64,000 nt of DNA from the NCBI GenBank assembly GCA_048498035.1, contig JBEHYT010000007.1, positions 1 to 64,000 on the forward strand, in the 5' to 3' direction. Below are positions 44,772 to 51,828 of this stretch, piece by piece. A program made the position numbers and the translations under genes. Every line of letters starts with the position of its first letter. Within the stretch, counting starts at the first letter, position 1. Below the pieces are notes generated by a model. That model saw nothing but the letters and a program-made list of their open reading frames with translations. It was not told the DNA's origin and searched no databases. The DNA comes from CADEDV01 sp048498035 (GTDB taxonomy: Bacteria; Bacteroidota; Bacteroidia; Chitinophagales; Chitinophagaceae).

Positions 44772-45716
44772 TTATTTATTCCCCGGAATATCTTCACCCG
44801 GTTCTTCCGGGATCGCCTGGATGCGGTAGCGGTAGGCTTTGTGACCGGGTTTTATTTCCCAGTGGCGCAGGCTGGAATATTCACGGATGAAGCAGGCGCC
44901 GTAATAGAGGATAAAGGAGGAATAAAATACAAACAGGAGCAGCAGGACAAAGGAGCCCGCGGTGCCGTAAAGCACGCCGATATTACTGTTTACCAGGAGT
45001 ACCCGAAGCACCCAGCGCCCGATCGTAAACAGGATGCCGGTTACGATGCCGCCTGCGAGGGCCGCCTTCCAGCGGGGATGGCCATCTGCCAGGAAACGGA
45101 AAAGCAGGGTAAACCAGGTGCTCACCACCAATAGCCCGATCAGCTGCCCGAGGGCGCCGCGGAAATAACTCCCGCCACCAGTCCAGATACCGTCTACGTA
45201 GTTCCCGGCAATCACTTCAAGTCCTTCCAGCGTCAAATCAGTCAAAAATAAAACACCAGTTATTAATATGATTATTAAAGATTTAAACCGATTAATTAAA
45301 ATAAAATAAAAGCCAGGTCGGTTCTCGATACCTATTTGCCACACCTGGTTTAGGGAGTTGCGGATCACCATAAAAAGTGTGGTAGCAACGAAGATCAGGA
45401 ACAGCACTCCTACGATGATCACGTACCAGTTGTTGCTGAAATGGAGGATGCTCCGGATAACGATCCGTACCTGGCTGGCGCCCTGCGGACCAAGGGTGTT
45501 GGAAATGCCGCCAATTAGCCCCTTTCCTACTTCCCGCTTACCGAGGAAAAGTCCAAAAGCCTGGGCCAGGATAAAAACGATGGGTGGCAATGCGAAGGTG
45601 GTAAAGAATGCGGTAGCCCCTGCCATGCGCAGTGGGTCGTTTTTCCGGAACCGGGCAAATGCCGGACGGAAACTTCGCCAGATCAGGAAACGGTGTGAGG
45701 CGGTAGCTTTTTGCAT
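44772..45716 (-). CDS. YihY/BrkB-like membrane protein
   Basis: A 314-residue integral membrane protein with about six segments. Family blocks seen: AFARFRKNDPLRMAGATAFFTTFALPPIVF (first membrane helix) and LRVLLVNSNIGVLYGTAGSFVLLLLFVFYSSFILYYGACF near the end, the core of the UPF0761/BrkB family. The function is not established. The frame is open to 45824, but the ATG at 45716 matches the family start. It is divergent from the stress-protein gene at 45872. Confidence 0.85.
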   Translation of the reverse strand: MQKATASHRFLIWRSFRPAFARFRKNDPLRMAGATAFFTTFALPPIVFILAQAFGLFLGKREVGKGLIGGISNTLGPQGASQVRIVIRSILHFSNNWYVIIVGVLFLIFVATTLFMVIRNSLNQVWQIGIENRPGFYFILINRFKSLIIILITGVLFLTDLTLEGLEVIAGNYVDGIWTGGGSYFRGALGQLIGLLVVSTWFTLLFRFLADGHPRWKAALAGGIVTGILFTIGRWVLRVLLVNSNIGVLYGTAGSFVLLLLFVFYSSFILYYGACFIREYSSLRHWEIKPGHKAYRYRIQAIPEEPGEDIPGNK

Positions 45717-45871
45717 GGGGAGATCAGATGGTTTGTGTTGAAAAACAAATGCCGCGCCAGTATGGACGTTGCCCTGCAAATCTGTATCAACTATCCACAA
45801 TTTACGGAGACAGGACCGGCTCAATTCGCTGATTGCTTATATTTATACGCACCAAAACCACCCGCAACAGC

Positions 45872-46696
45872 ATGCATTGCGTAATTGTACCGGTTGATTT
45901 TTCAGATACTGCGTTGAATGCCGCCCGGTATGCCGCGCAAATGCTGGCGGGCAAGCCGGATGTATTACTGCTGCTTTACAACAATTTCCGCGAAGAAAGT
46001 GACGAAGAAATGTGCCGCACCTACCTGGAAAGCCTCCGGATGGAGGCCCGCCAGCGGGGAGCAGTTACGGTAGAATGCCTGGTGGAACGCGGCGGCGACC
46101 TGATCACCAACCTGGCCAGCCTTTCCCGCTCCAGGACGGCCATGCTGATTGTAATGGGTATAACGGGACGGACTTCCATGGGACAAAAGCTGATTGGCAG
46201 CAATACCCTTCGGATGGTCAACCACAGCCTGGTTCCGGTATTGATAGTGCCGGCCGACGCAGGCTATCATGGCATCCGCCATGTGGCGTTTGCCTCTGAT
46301 CTGCAGGAAGTGGAAAAAACAACGCCCTCATTTTTTATCAATGCCGTCCTGAACGTATTTAAACCGCGCTTCTCCGTGGTTAATGTTGATCCCGCTCACC
46401 GGGACGGCGTTGGAAATATGCACGACGGTGCTGCCGAAACGTTACGCCAGCTTTTTGAAGGTCATCAGCCTGATTTTCATTTTTTGCCGGGCACCGATTT
46501 CAACGAGGTCATTGATGCCTTTATCCGAAAACATAACGTGGATCTGCTGGTAACAGTGCCGCGCTACCACGATGGAAATAATGACCTGCTGAAGAGCACC
46601 CACACCAAGCGGCTGGTGTACCACAGCAGCATCCCTGTAATGGCCGCTCATGAATGGCAACAAGCCAATATTTTGCATACTCCCCCAACACTTTAA
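45872..46696 (+). CDS. Universal stress protein, copy 1
   Basis: A 274-residue protein made of two tandem Usp domains. The first begins MHCVIVPVDFSDTALNAARYA and has the ATP-binding pattern GITGRTSMGQKLIGSNT (G-2x-G-9x-G-S). The second domain starts near GIRHVAFASDLQEVE and lacks that nucleotide motif. It probably binds ATP and acts in stress survival in the cytoplasm. The next gene is a close paralogue, 11 bases later. The in-frame upstream TTG-type codons were ignored because the ATG at 45872 matches the family. Confidence 0.88.
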   Translation: MHCVIVPVDFSDTALNAARYAAQMLAGKPDVLLLLYNNFREESDEEMCRTYLESLRMEARQRGAVTVECLVERGGDLITNLASLSRSRTAMLIVMGITGRTSMGQKLIGSNTLRMVNHSLVPVLIVPADAGYHGIRHVAFASDLQEVEKTTPSFFINAVLNVFKPRFSVVNVDPAHRDGVGNMHDGAAETLRQLFEGHQPDFHFLPGTDFNEVIDAFIRKHNVDLLVTVPRYHDGNNDLLKSTHTKRLVYHSSIPVMAAHEWQQANILHTPPTL

Positions 46697-46707
46697 AACA
46701 CTCCCAC

Positions 46708-47493
46708 ATGAATACAGTTATTGTTCCTGTTGATTTTTCACAAACATCCCTTAACGCCGCCCATTATGCCGTGCAGCTACTGGCCGGGCATTATGGCGTA
46801 AATATGATTCTCCACCACGTGTATGAAAAACCGTCCCAGGCCGGTGAGGCCATTGACAAGCTTGAACGCCTGAAAGAAGACCTGTTCAAAACAGGCATTG
46901 TAAAGATCACTACGCTGGCAGAAGAAGGCAGCGATTTTATTTACGAACTGGAAAAACTGGCCCGCCACCAGCAGGCAGACCTAATCATTATGGGTATTAC
47001 CGGAAGAACAACCATCGGGCAATCACTGGTAGGCAGCAATACGCTCAAGATGGTAGAACAAAAGGTTTGCCCGGTGCTGATTGTTCCGCCCGATTGTGCC
47101 TACCATGAAGTTCGCTCGGCGCTGCTGACCTCGGATTTCCACGACGTGAAAGACTCCACGCCTTCAGTTCCCATTAAAAACATTCTCAAAACTTTCAGGC
47201 CCCAGTTGCATGTGATTAACGTAGACAGTGAGCATTATGTGGCGCTAACAGAAGAATATCAGCGGGAACGCGAAGCGTTGAAAGAGATGTTCCAAGAATT
47301 TAACCCGGAATTCTATTTCCTGGGGCTTTATGATGTAGACGAAGCGATTAACCTGTTTGCACACGATAAACAGGTAGACATGATCATCGTAATTCACAAG
47401 GATCACTCTATTTTTTCAAAGCTTTTTGTGAAAAGCCATACTAAAAAACTGGCCTATCACAGCTCGGTTCCGGTACTGGCAGTGCATGAGTAG
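46708..47493 (+). CDS. Universal stress protein, copy 2
   Basis: A 261-residue two-domain Usp protein paralogous to the one before it (MNTVIVPVDFSQTSLNAAHYA and GITGRTTIGQSLVGSNTLKM). The ATP motif is again complete in the first domain and missing in the second (FSKLFVKSHTKKLAYHSSVPVLAVHE). The two genes are a tandem duplication with 11 bases between them and share one transcript. Region B of repeats begins directly after the stop. Confidence 0.88.
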   Translation: MNTVIVPVDFSQTSLNAAHYAVQLLAGHYGVNMILHHVYEKPSQAGEAIDKLERLKEDLFKTGIVKITTLAEEGSDFIYELEKLARHQQADLIIMGITGRTTIGQSLVGSNTLKMVEQKVCPVLIVPPDCAYHEVRSALLTSDFHDVKDSTPSVPIKNILKTFRPQLHVINVDSEHYVALTEEYQREREALKEMFQEFNPEFYFLGLYDVDEAINLFAHDKQVDMIIVIHKDHSIFSKLFVKSHTKKLAYHSSVPVLAVHE

Positions 47494-47592
47494 GAATTCG
47501 TTAATTCGATAATTCGGTGATTCGATAATTGAGGGAATGCAAATGTGGAAATGTGATTAATGTGCTGATTAATTTCTAATTCGACAATTCGG

Positions 47593-47601
47593 TGTCCGGG
47601 G
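47593..47601 (+). repeat. Inward-facing end of repeat region B
   Basis: tgtccgggg, preceded by aattcgacaattcgg, matches the ends of region A and faces the inverted copy at 47943-47951. Region B between the two ends is about 360 bases. Confidence 0.6.
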
Positions 47602-47675
47602 AACAATTTATTGCACAACCGAAATTATCATTGCTTTTGAACAAGAGAATGAAATACTGAGTGAATGAATTTTTA

Positions 47676-47973
47676 TTGCGGCCTTTGCGAAACCCTGGCG
47701 GCCTTTGCGCTACAAAAAAAGTTCTTCATAAATGCGGTATCGCCAGGAACGCCGGGAACCGCAAAGAACGCGACGCGATCAACCGTTTATTGATCGTTAG
47801 TGTCCGGATAGAATTTTACCGGACAGCCGAAATATAGATTCTCTTTGCGTAGAGGGATTGCTTCTAATATGGGCAAAAAGCAGGTCAAATGAGCTTTGAC
47901 ATTCAGGCTAATAAATAGGAGCCGGATTTAGATTTTCATTTTCCCCGGACACTAGTGATTCGGTGATTCGATA
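47676..47973 (-). repeat. Dispersed diverged repeat, copy B
   Basis: The reverse complement aligns with 15901-16155 (see copy A for block-by-block identity). Copy B has one extra base compared with copy A just before the shared ctgaatgtc, so the two cannot share one reading frame; this fits non-coding or decayed sequence. Confidence 0.85.
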
Positions 47974-48131
47974 ATGGAAGACAAACGGCTGGTGTGCTAA
48001 TGTGGAAATGTGAAAATGGAAATACAAGTGTGCTAAGGTGGTAATGTGAAAATGTAAGTATGAATTTATAAGGTAGTTTGAAGCACTCTTTTTCAGTACT
48101 GGGATCTTCCTAACAAATTGATAATCATTTC

Positions 48132-48163
48132 AAAACAGGCGTTCCACGGGGCGCCTGTTTTTA
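48132..48163 (+). terminator. Orphan terminator-like hairpin
   Basis: A perfect 10-bp stem (48132-48141 with 48152-48161) and a 10-base loop end in TTTTT. The nearest upstream gene on this strand ends 638 bases away (47493), so the hairpin looks displaced from the stress-protein operon. It is just before the arginase leader. Confidence 0.6.
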
Positions 48164-48181
48164 CGTGCGGCAACTATTTCG

Positions 48182-48189
48182 TAACTTTG
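48182..48189 (+). promoter_or_regulatory. Bacteroidota -7 box (TAACTTTG) before arginase
   Basis: TAACTTTG matches TAnnTTTG, but no TTTG lies at the -33 position. Transcription from it would begin near 48196, giving a leader of about 150 bases before the arginase ATG. Confidence 0.4.
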
Positions 48190-48193
48190 TAGT

Positions 48194-48277
48194 ATGAACG
48201 CGCGGTTTTATCATCAACCCAGTGGGTTTCGTTTCGCCGAGCAATTGCTGCCGGCCAACTTCTACATTCCTGATTGA
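48194..48277 (+). CDS. Possible 27-residue leader peptide ahead of arginase
   Basis: A short frame, MNARFYHQPS to NFYIPD, sits in the arginase leader just after the -7 box and ends 70 bases before the arginase start. No ribosome-binding sequence is obvious and no family is known. It has two Arg residues, too few for a simple attenuator. If the transcript starts where predicted, its ATG would be too near the 5' end, so this may be chance. Confidence 0.2.
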   Translation: MNARFYHQPSGFRFAEQLLPANFYIPD

Positions 48278-48347
48278 GACCGCCCTCTTTGCCCGTTCAC
48301 CATTTTTCCCCCGGTCTTCCAGGCCAAATTCAACATTATAACGCTGT

Positions 48348-49295
48348 ATGAAAAATATTAAGATCATAGAAGTGCCCTCTGAAATTGGCGCCGGCACACG
48401 TGGCGCCAGTTTGGGCATTGAAGCTATTAAGATTGCTGCGCTCGACTTCATGAGTAATTTCTTTATTCATTTTCCATCTGAAAAAATTCCCACGGAAAAT
48501 AAATTGCTCTACGAGCCTATTGAATCCCCTTATGCAAAAAGGATCAAAGGCATTGTGCAGGTGTATGAACGGGTGGCGAAGTCGGTAAACGACACGCTGC
48601 GGAACAATTTTTTCCCGGTTGTTTTAAGCGGAGATCACAGTACCGCCGGGGCTACCATTGCCGGAATTAAGATGGCGCGCCCCAAGAGCAATCTTGGTGT
48701 GATCTGGATTGACGCGCATGCCGATCTGCATACGCCGTTTACGACACCATCGGGCAATGTACATGGGATGTCACTGGCAGCCGCTATTAATGAGAACAAC
48801 AAGGAGTGTGCTGTGCACGATGTGGACGACGAAACGGTGGGCTATTGGAATCAATTGAAGAACCTCGGAAAAATTGCACCCAAGGTATCTGCCGAGAATG
48901 TGGTATTGATCTCACTTCGTGATTTTGAAAAAGAGGAGCGGCACCTGATTGAGAAATACGGGATGAAGGTGATTACTACAAAGGAAGTTAGAACAAAGGG
49001 CCCCGAGAGTATTGTGCGCGCGGTGTTGCGCCATCTTTCCGAATGCACAGACATTTATATTTCGTTTGATGTAGACAGCCTTGATTCTTCTATCAGCAAG
49101 GGAACGGGAACTCCGGTAAGCAATGGTTTGCGGGAGCGCGAGGCCGAGGATTTGATCAGCAAGTTTATGCAAAACCGGAAAGTGTGTTGCTTTGAAGTAA
49201 CCGAGGTAAATCCAACGCTGGACAAGGAAAACCTGATGGCGGAAATTGCATTTAACATTCTTCAGCGCAGCGTAAACGTGCTGATGATGAATTGA
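48348..49295 (+). CDS. rocF: Arginase
   Basis: Hydrolyses arginine to ornithine and urea. The 315-residue protein has the ureohydrolase metal sites in order: GDHSTAGA, WIDAHADLHTP with NVHGMSLA after it, and SFDVDSLDSS. The metal-binding His and Asp residues are all kept. The related agmatinase and formimidoylglutamase families differ in the block after the second metal site; the length and the GNVHGM motif favour arginase. Its stop codon overlaps the next gene start by 1 base (TGATG). Confidence 0.88.
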   Translation: MKNIKIIEVPSEIGAGTRGASLGIEAIKIAALDFMSNFFIHFPSEKIPTENKLLYEPIESPYAKRIKGIVQVYERVAKSVNDTLRNNFFPVVLSGDHSTAGATIAGIKMARPKSNLGVIWIDAHADLHTPFTTPSGNVHGMSLAAAINENNKECAVHDVDDETVGYWNQLKNLGKIAPKVSAENVVLISLRDFEKEERHLIEKYGMKVITTKEVRTKGPESIVRAVLRHLSECTDIYISFDVDSLDSSISKGTGTPVSNGLREREAEDLISKFMQNRKVCCFEVTEVNPTLDKENLMAEIAFNILQRSVNVLMMN

Positions 49296-49891
49296 TGAAT
49301 ATGAAATTCATTTTAGTTGTAGCCGCCTGTTTTATTTCAACGGTATTATTTGCACAGCAATCGCCCTACCTGGATTCGATGCAGGCATTCCGGGATCGTT
49401 ATATTTCAACGCATGAGGTGGTAAAGCCGGACGAACGGCAATTTTTTCGCTTCGCGGCGATAGATTCCAATTACAGGATTCAGGCTACAGTAGAGCGAAT
49501 AGAAGCGGCTCCGTGGATGATGATGCCAACCTCTGGCGCCGTTTCAAAATCATTCCGGGTGTATGCGCGGTTGCATTTTACCATCCATGATACTACGCTG
49601 GTGCTTTGCGTGTACCAGTCGGAGCAATTGATCAGAGTAGCGGCTTATGCCAATTACCTGTTTATTCCTTTTACGGATAAATCAAGTGGAAATACCAGTT
49701 ATGATAATGGCCGGTATATTGATCTTACAACGGATGAACTTTCTACCGGTTCATATACGCTTGATTTTAATAAGGCATATAATCCTTACTGCGCCTATGT
49801 TTCGGGCCGGTATAATTGCCCGGTACCGCCGCCGGAAAATGATCTGCCGGTGATGATCAATGCGGGTGAATTACGCTTTGCCGGGCATTAA
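49295..49891 (+). CDS. DUF1684 secreted protein
   Basis: A 198-residue exported protein with a signal peptide (residues 1-22, cut near LFAQQ). The C-terminal half has DFNKAYNPYCAYVSGRYNCP and PPPENDLPVMINAGE, the DUF1684 signature with its conserved Cys pair. The function of DUF1684 is unknown. The ATG at 49295 overlaps the arginase stop (an ATG at 49301 is possible), so the two genes are probably translated together. Confidence 0.82.
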   Translation: MNMKFILVVAACFISTVLFAQQSPYLDSMQAFRDRYISTHEVVKPDERQFFRFAAIDSNYRIQATVERIEAAPWMMMPTSGAVSKSFRVYARLHFTIHDTTLVLCVYQSEQLIRVAAYANYLFIPFTDKSSGNTSYDNGRYIDLTTDELSTGSYTLDFNKAYNPYCAYVSGRYNCPVPPPENDLPVMINAGELRFAGH

Positions 49892-49927
49892 AAAAAGAAA
49901 GGGTCCCAAGGTACGTGAAACCCTTTC
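49890..49927 (-). terminator. Terminator after the ferritin-like pair
   Basis: On the minus strand an 8-bp stem (49927-49920 with 49904-49897) and a 15-base loop run into TTTTTT. It ends the transcript of the two ferritin-like genes. Confidence 0.7.
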
Positions 49928-49959
49928 TAACACACACAACATCAAAATCACCTCATCAT

Positions 49960-50820
49960 TTATACGATAAACGGATCGACAATAGCGAGTACCTGCGCCA
50001 TGGTGAGTGGCTCATCAAACGCCTCCGAAGCTGCATCTGCCGAAACAGATGTGCCATTGATACCCGTGATCTGAATATTTGCCTGCATGGTGCTTTCTTC
50101 GCCGTCATAACTGGCCTGAACTGCGGTTGTCCCGATATTGCTTTTCTTACCGGTAATCCACGGTTTTACATTGTCGCCTGCAGGAACAAGCCCACCGTCT
50201 GCTTTCCTCATTTGGCGGATATGTGCTGCGTGGCGGGCCTCCACGGAATGGATATTAAGCGCGGCAGTAAGCACATCATTATTGCTCATCAGGTCTGCTG
50301 CCCCACCCTTATAGGCGCGTACACCCGTATCTTCAAAGGTTTGCGCCACGGCCAGGAACAATGAATAATTCGTGAATACGCCGGCAAAAGGACCGGATCC
50401 GGAGCCGTTACCAGCGGTAAAATCAAAGGTAGGTTTGGAAGCCGGGGTGCCTAATGGCATGATGGCGGCCTTGAGGAAGGCTACGTGTTCATTTTCGTGA
50501 TCGCGGATGGTGGTAATGGCGCCCGTAGCTGCACCGGCGGGAATCAATCCGGCTGATGCAACGGCAGTAGTATAGAATTCAGCTTCCAGGTATTCGAGCG
50601 TAAGCGCATAATTGAGCACTTCCAGTATGGTAGCCTGCACACCGCGGCGGCGTCCGTATGCTTTTTGAAACATACCTCCCAGCGCAAGCGGCAAGGCGGC
50701 CAGCGAAAGTTTACCGGCCAGGTTAGCAAATCCTTTCATCGCGCTGCGGCGCGTATCCAGGCGATCATATACTTCCGGATCTACTTTCTCAATTTCATTA
50801 ACGATTCTATGCAGATTCAT
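49960..50820 (-). CDS. Ferritin-like domain protein 2
   Basis: A 286-residue exported protein of the ferritin-like (Ferritin_2) type. A Tat-like N-terminus (TRRSAMKGFANLAGKLSLAA) precedes a four-helix bundle whose metal ligands are seen as LEYLEAEFYT, RDHENEHVAFLK, FEDTGVRAYKG and HSVEARHAAHIRQM. It has an extra region near residues 150-170 (FTAGNGSGSGPFAG). Members are thought to bind iron or protect against oxidative or drying stress. It is 10 bases after the first ferritin-like gene and shares its transcript. Confidence 0.82.
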   Translation of the reverse strand: MNLHRIVNEIEKVDPEVYDRLDTRRSAMKGFANLAGKLSLAALPLALGGMFQKAYGRRRGVQATILEVLNYALTLEYLEAEFYTTAVASAGLIPAGAATGAITTIRDHENEHVAFLKAAIMPLGTPASKPTFDFTAGNGSGSGPFAGVFTNYSLFLAVAQTFEDTGVRAYKGGAADLMSNNDVLTAALNIHSVEARHAAHIRQMRKADGGLVPAGDNVKPWITGKKSNIGTTAVQASYDGEESTMQANIQITGINGTSVSADAASEAFDEPLTMAQVLAIVDPFIV

Positions 50821-50830
50821 GGTAATTGAT

Positions 50831-51529
50831 TTAAGAGGTTGGTAAATTGCTGGCGTTGATCATGGTTTTGATATAGGGTCCGGCAATGGACAACACTTCG
50901 GAGGGCATCCGGCTCTTATCCAATCCGTTCATATCAATCACCGTGTTATCCGCAAAGGTTCCATTGGAGATCAGGTCGCGGATGAGCGCGGCATGTCTTG
51001 CTTCTACAGAAACAATCTTGCCCGCCAGCACCAGGTAATCTGGTGAAGTGATGAGTTGCCCGGCCCCATTGTAGGCAGACACACCAAGATCTTCAAACGC
51101 TTTTGCGGTAGCAAGGACGCTGGTGCGACTCGAAAAATCGATAGATGAAAAGTTCACTTCCAGCGCGCCAATGGCATTGGCCCCGAGTGCCGTTTTGAAA
51201 AATTCGCGGTGTGCAACCTCGTGATCCCGTATATCCGTAAGCAGCGCGGTTTCTGTTGCATTAATACCGGAGTACGGCGTTGCGGCTACCTGTGTGTAAA
51301 ATGCTGCTTCCAATTGCTCGAGCGCATAGGCATAATTAAGGATCCCAATGTCGCCGCTGCCCAGGTTTACACCACCGTTTCCATCGTCATTCTTTTTACA
51401 GGATACGGCAAAGGCAGAAAGGGCGGTAACAGCGCCTGCATAGCCGAGGAATTTTCTTCGCGAAACAGATCTCGTATCGTCGGGTAAGGACACGAGTCCA
51501 CCATCATCTAAAAGTTTGTTTTTAGACAT
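50831..51529 (-). CDS. Ferritin-like domain protein 1, Tat-exported
   Basis: A 232-residue protein with a clear twin-arginine signal (SVSRRKFLGYAGAV) and a possible lipobox (AFAVSC). The ferritin-like helices carry YALEQLEAAFYT, RDHEVAHREFF, AFEDLGVSAYNG and VSVEARHAALIRDL, giving the E, ExxH, E, ExxRH metal set. It is paralogous to the next gene and starts the two-gene operon. The Tat signal implies folding with its metal before export. Confidence 0.83.
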   Translation of the reverse strand: MSKNKLLDDGGLVSLPDDTRSVSRRKFLGYAGAVTALSAFAVSCKKNDDGNGGVNLGSGDIGILNYAYALEQLEAAFYTQVAATPYSGINATETALLTDIRDHEVAHREFFKTALGANAIGALEVNFSSIDFSSRTSVLATAKAFEDLGVSAYNGAGQLITSPDYLVLAGKIVSVEARHAALIRDLISNGTFADNTVIDMNGLDKSRMPSEVLSIAGPYIKTMINASNLPTS

Positions 51530-51747
51530 AGAAGTTGATTTAAGGTTATCAATGACAATCGAAAAAATAGAGCGTGGAGCTACAGTTGGCGAAGAAACAT
51601 CGAACAGAGTTAGTTACGAGAGCCTGAGTAAAACGGTTTTATGCGATAAAACTTTTTCCGGGATTTTTTTTCAAATGCATGCAACAGGAATTGTTTTCCC
51701 CGCAACGGGGAATGCGATGCCCGGGAGATAAAATAAATTGGACGCAG

Positions 51748-51782
51748 TAAAAAAAACAAATCCGCCCGTCGGCGGATTTGTT
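51748..51782 (-). terminator. Rho-independent terminator after the prolyl oligopeptidase gene
   Basis: On the minus strand a 12-bp perfect stem (51782-51771 with 51766-51755) and a CGTC-type loop run into a T tract. It lies 46 bases after the stop at 51829. The ferritin-like genes start 219 bases further on. Confidence 0.85.
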
Positions 51783-51828
51783 CATTCTTTAGCACTCAAA
51801 CATTTCACATTATTCAACAATACATTTT

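Larger units (their letters stand above)
47494..48131. other. Repeat region B between the stress proteins and arginase
   Basis: About 0.64 kb without a credible gene. It contains degenerate GATAATTCGGTGATTCG units (47499-47530 and 47954-47973), a dispersed repeat copy (47676-47973, minus) and degenerate tandem runs of the AATGTGGAAATGTG type (47538-47560 and 47995-48060). It begins immediately after the stress-protein stop. Confidence 0.8.

Noticed and set aside
47494..48131. Possible CRISPR array in the region of short repeated units.
   Set aside because: The units (GATAATTCGG-type and AATGTGGAA-type) are degenerate, differ in length and lack regular spacers, and no cas gene is nearby.
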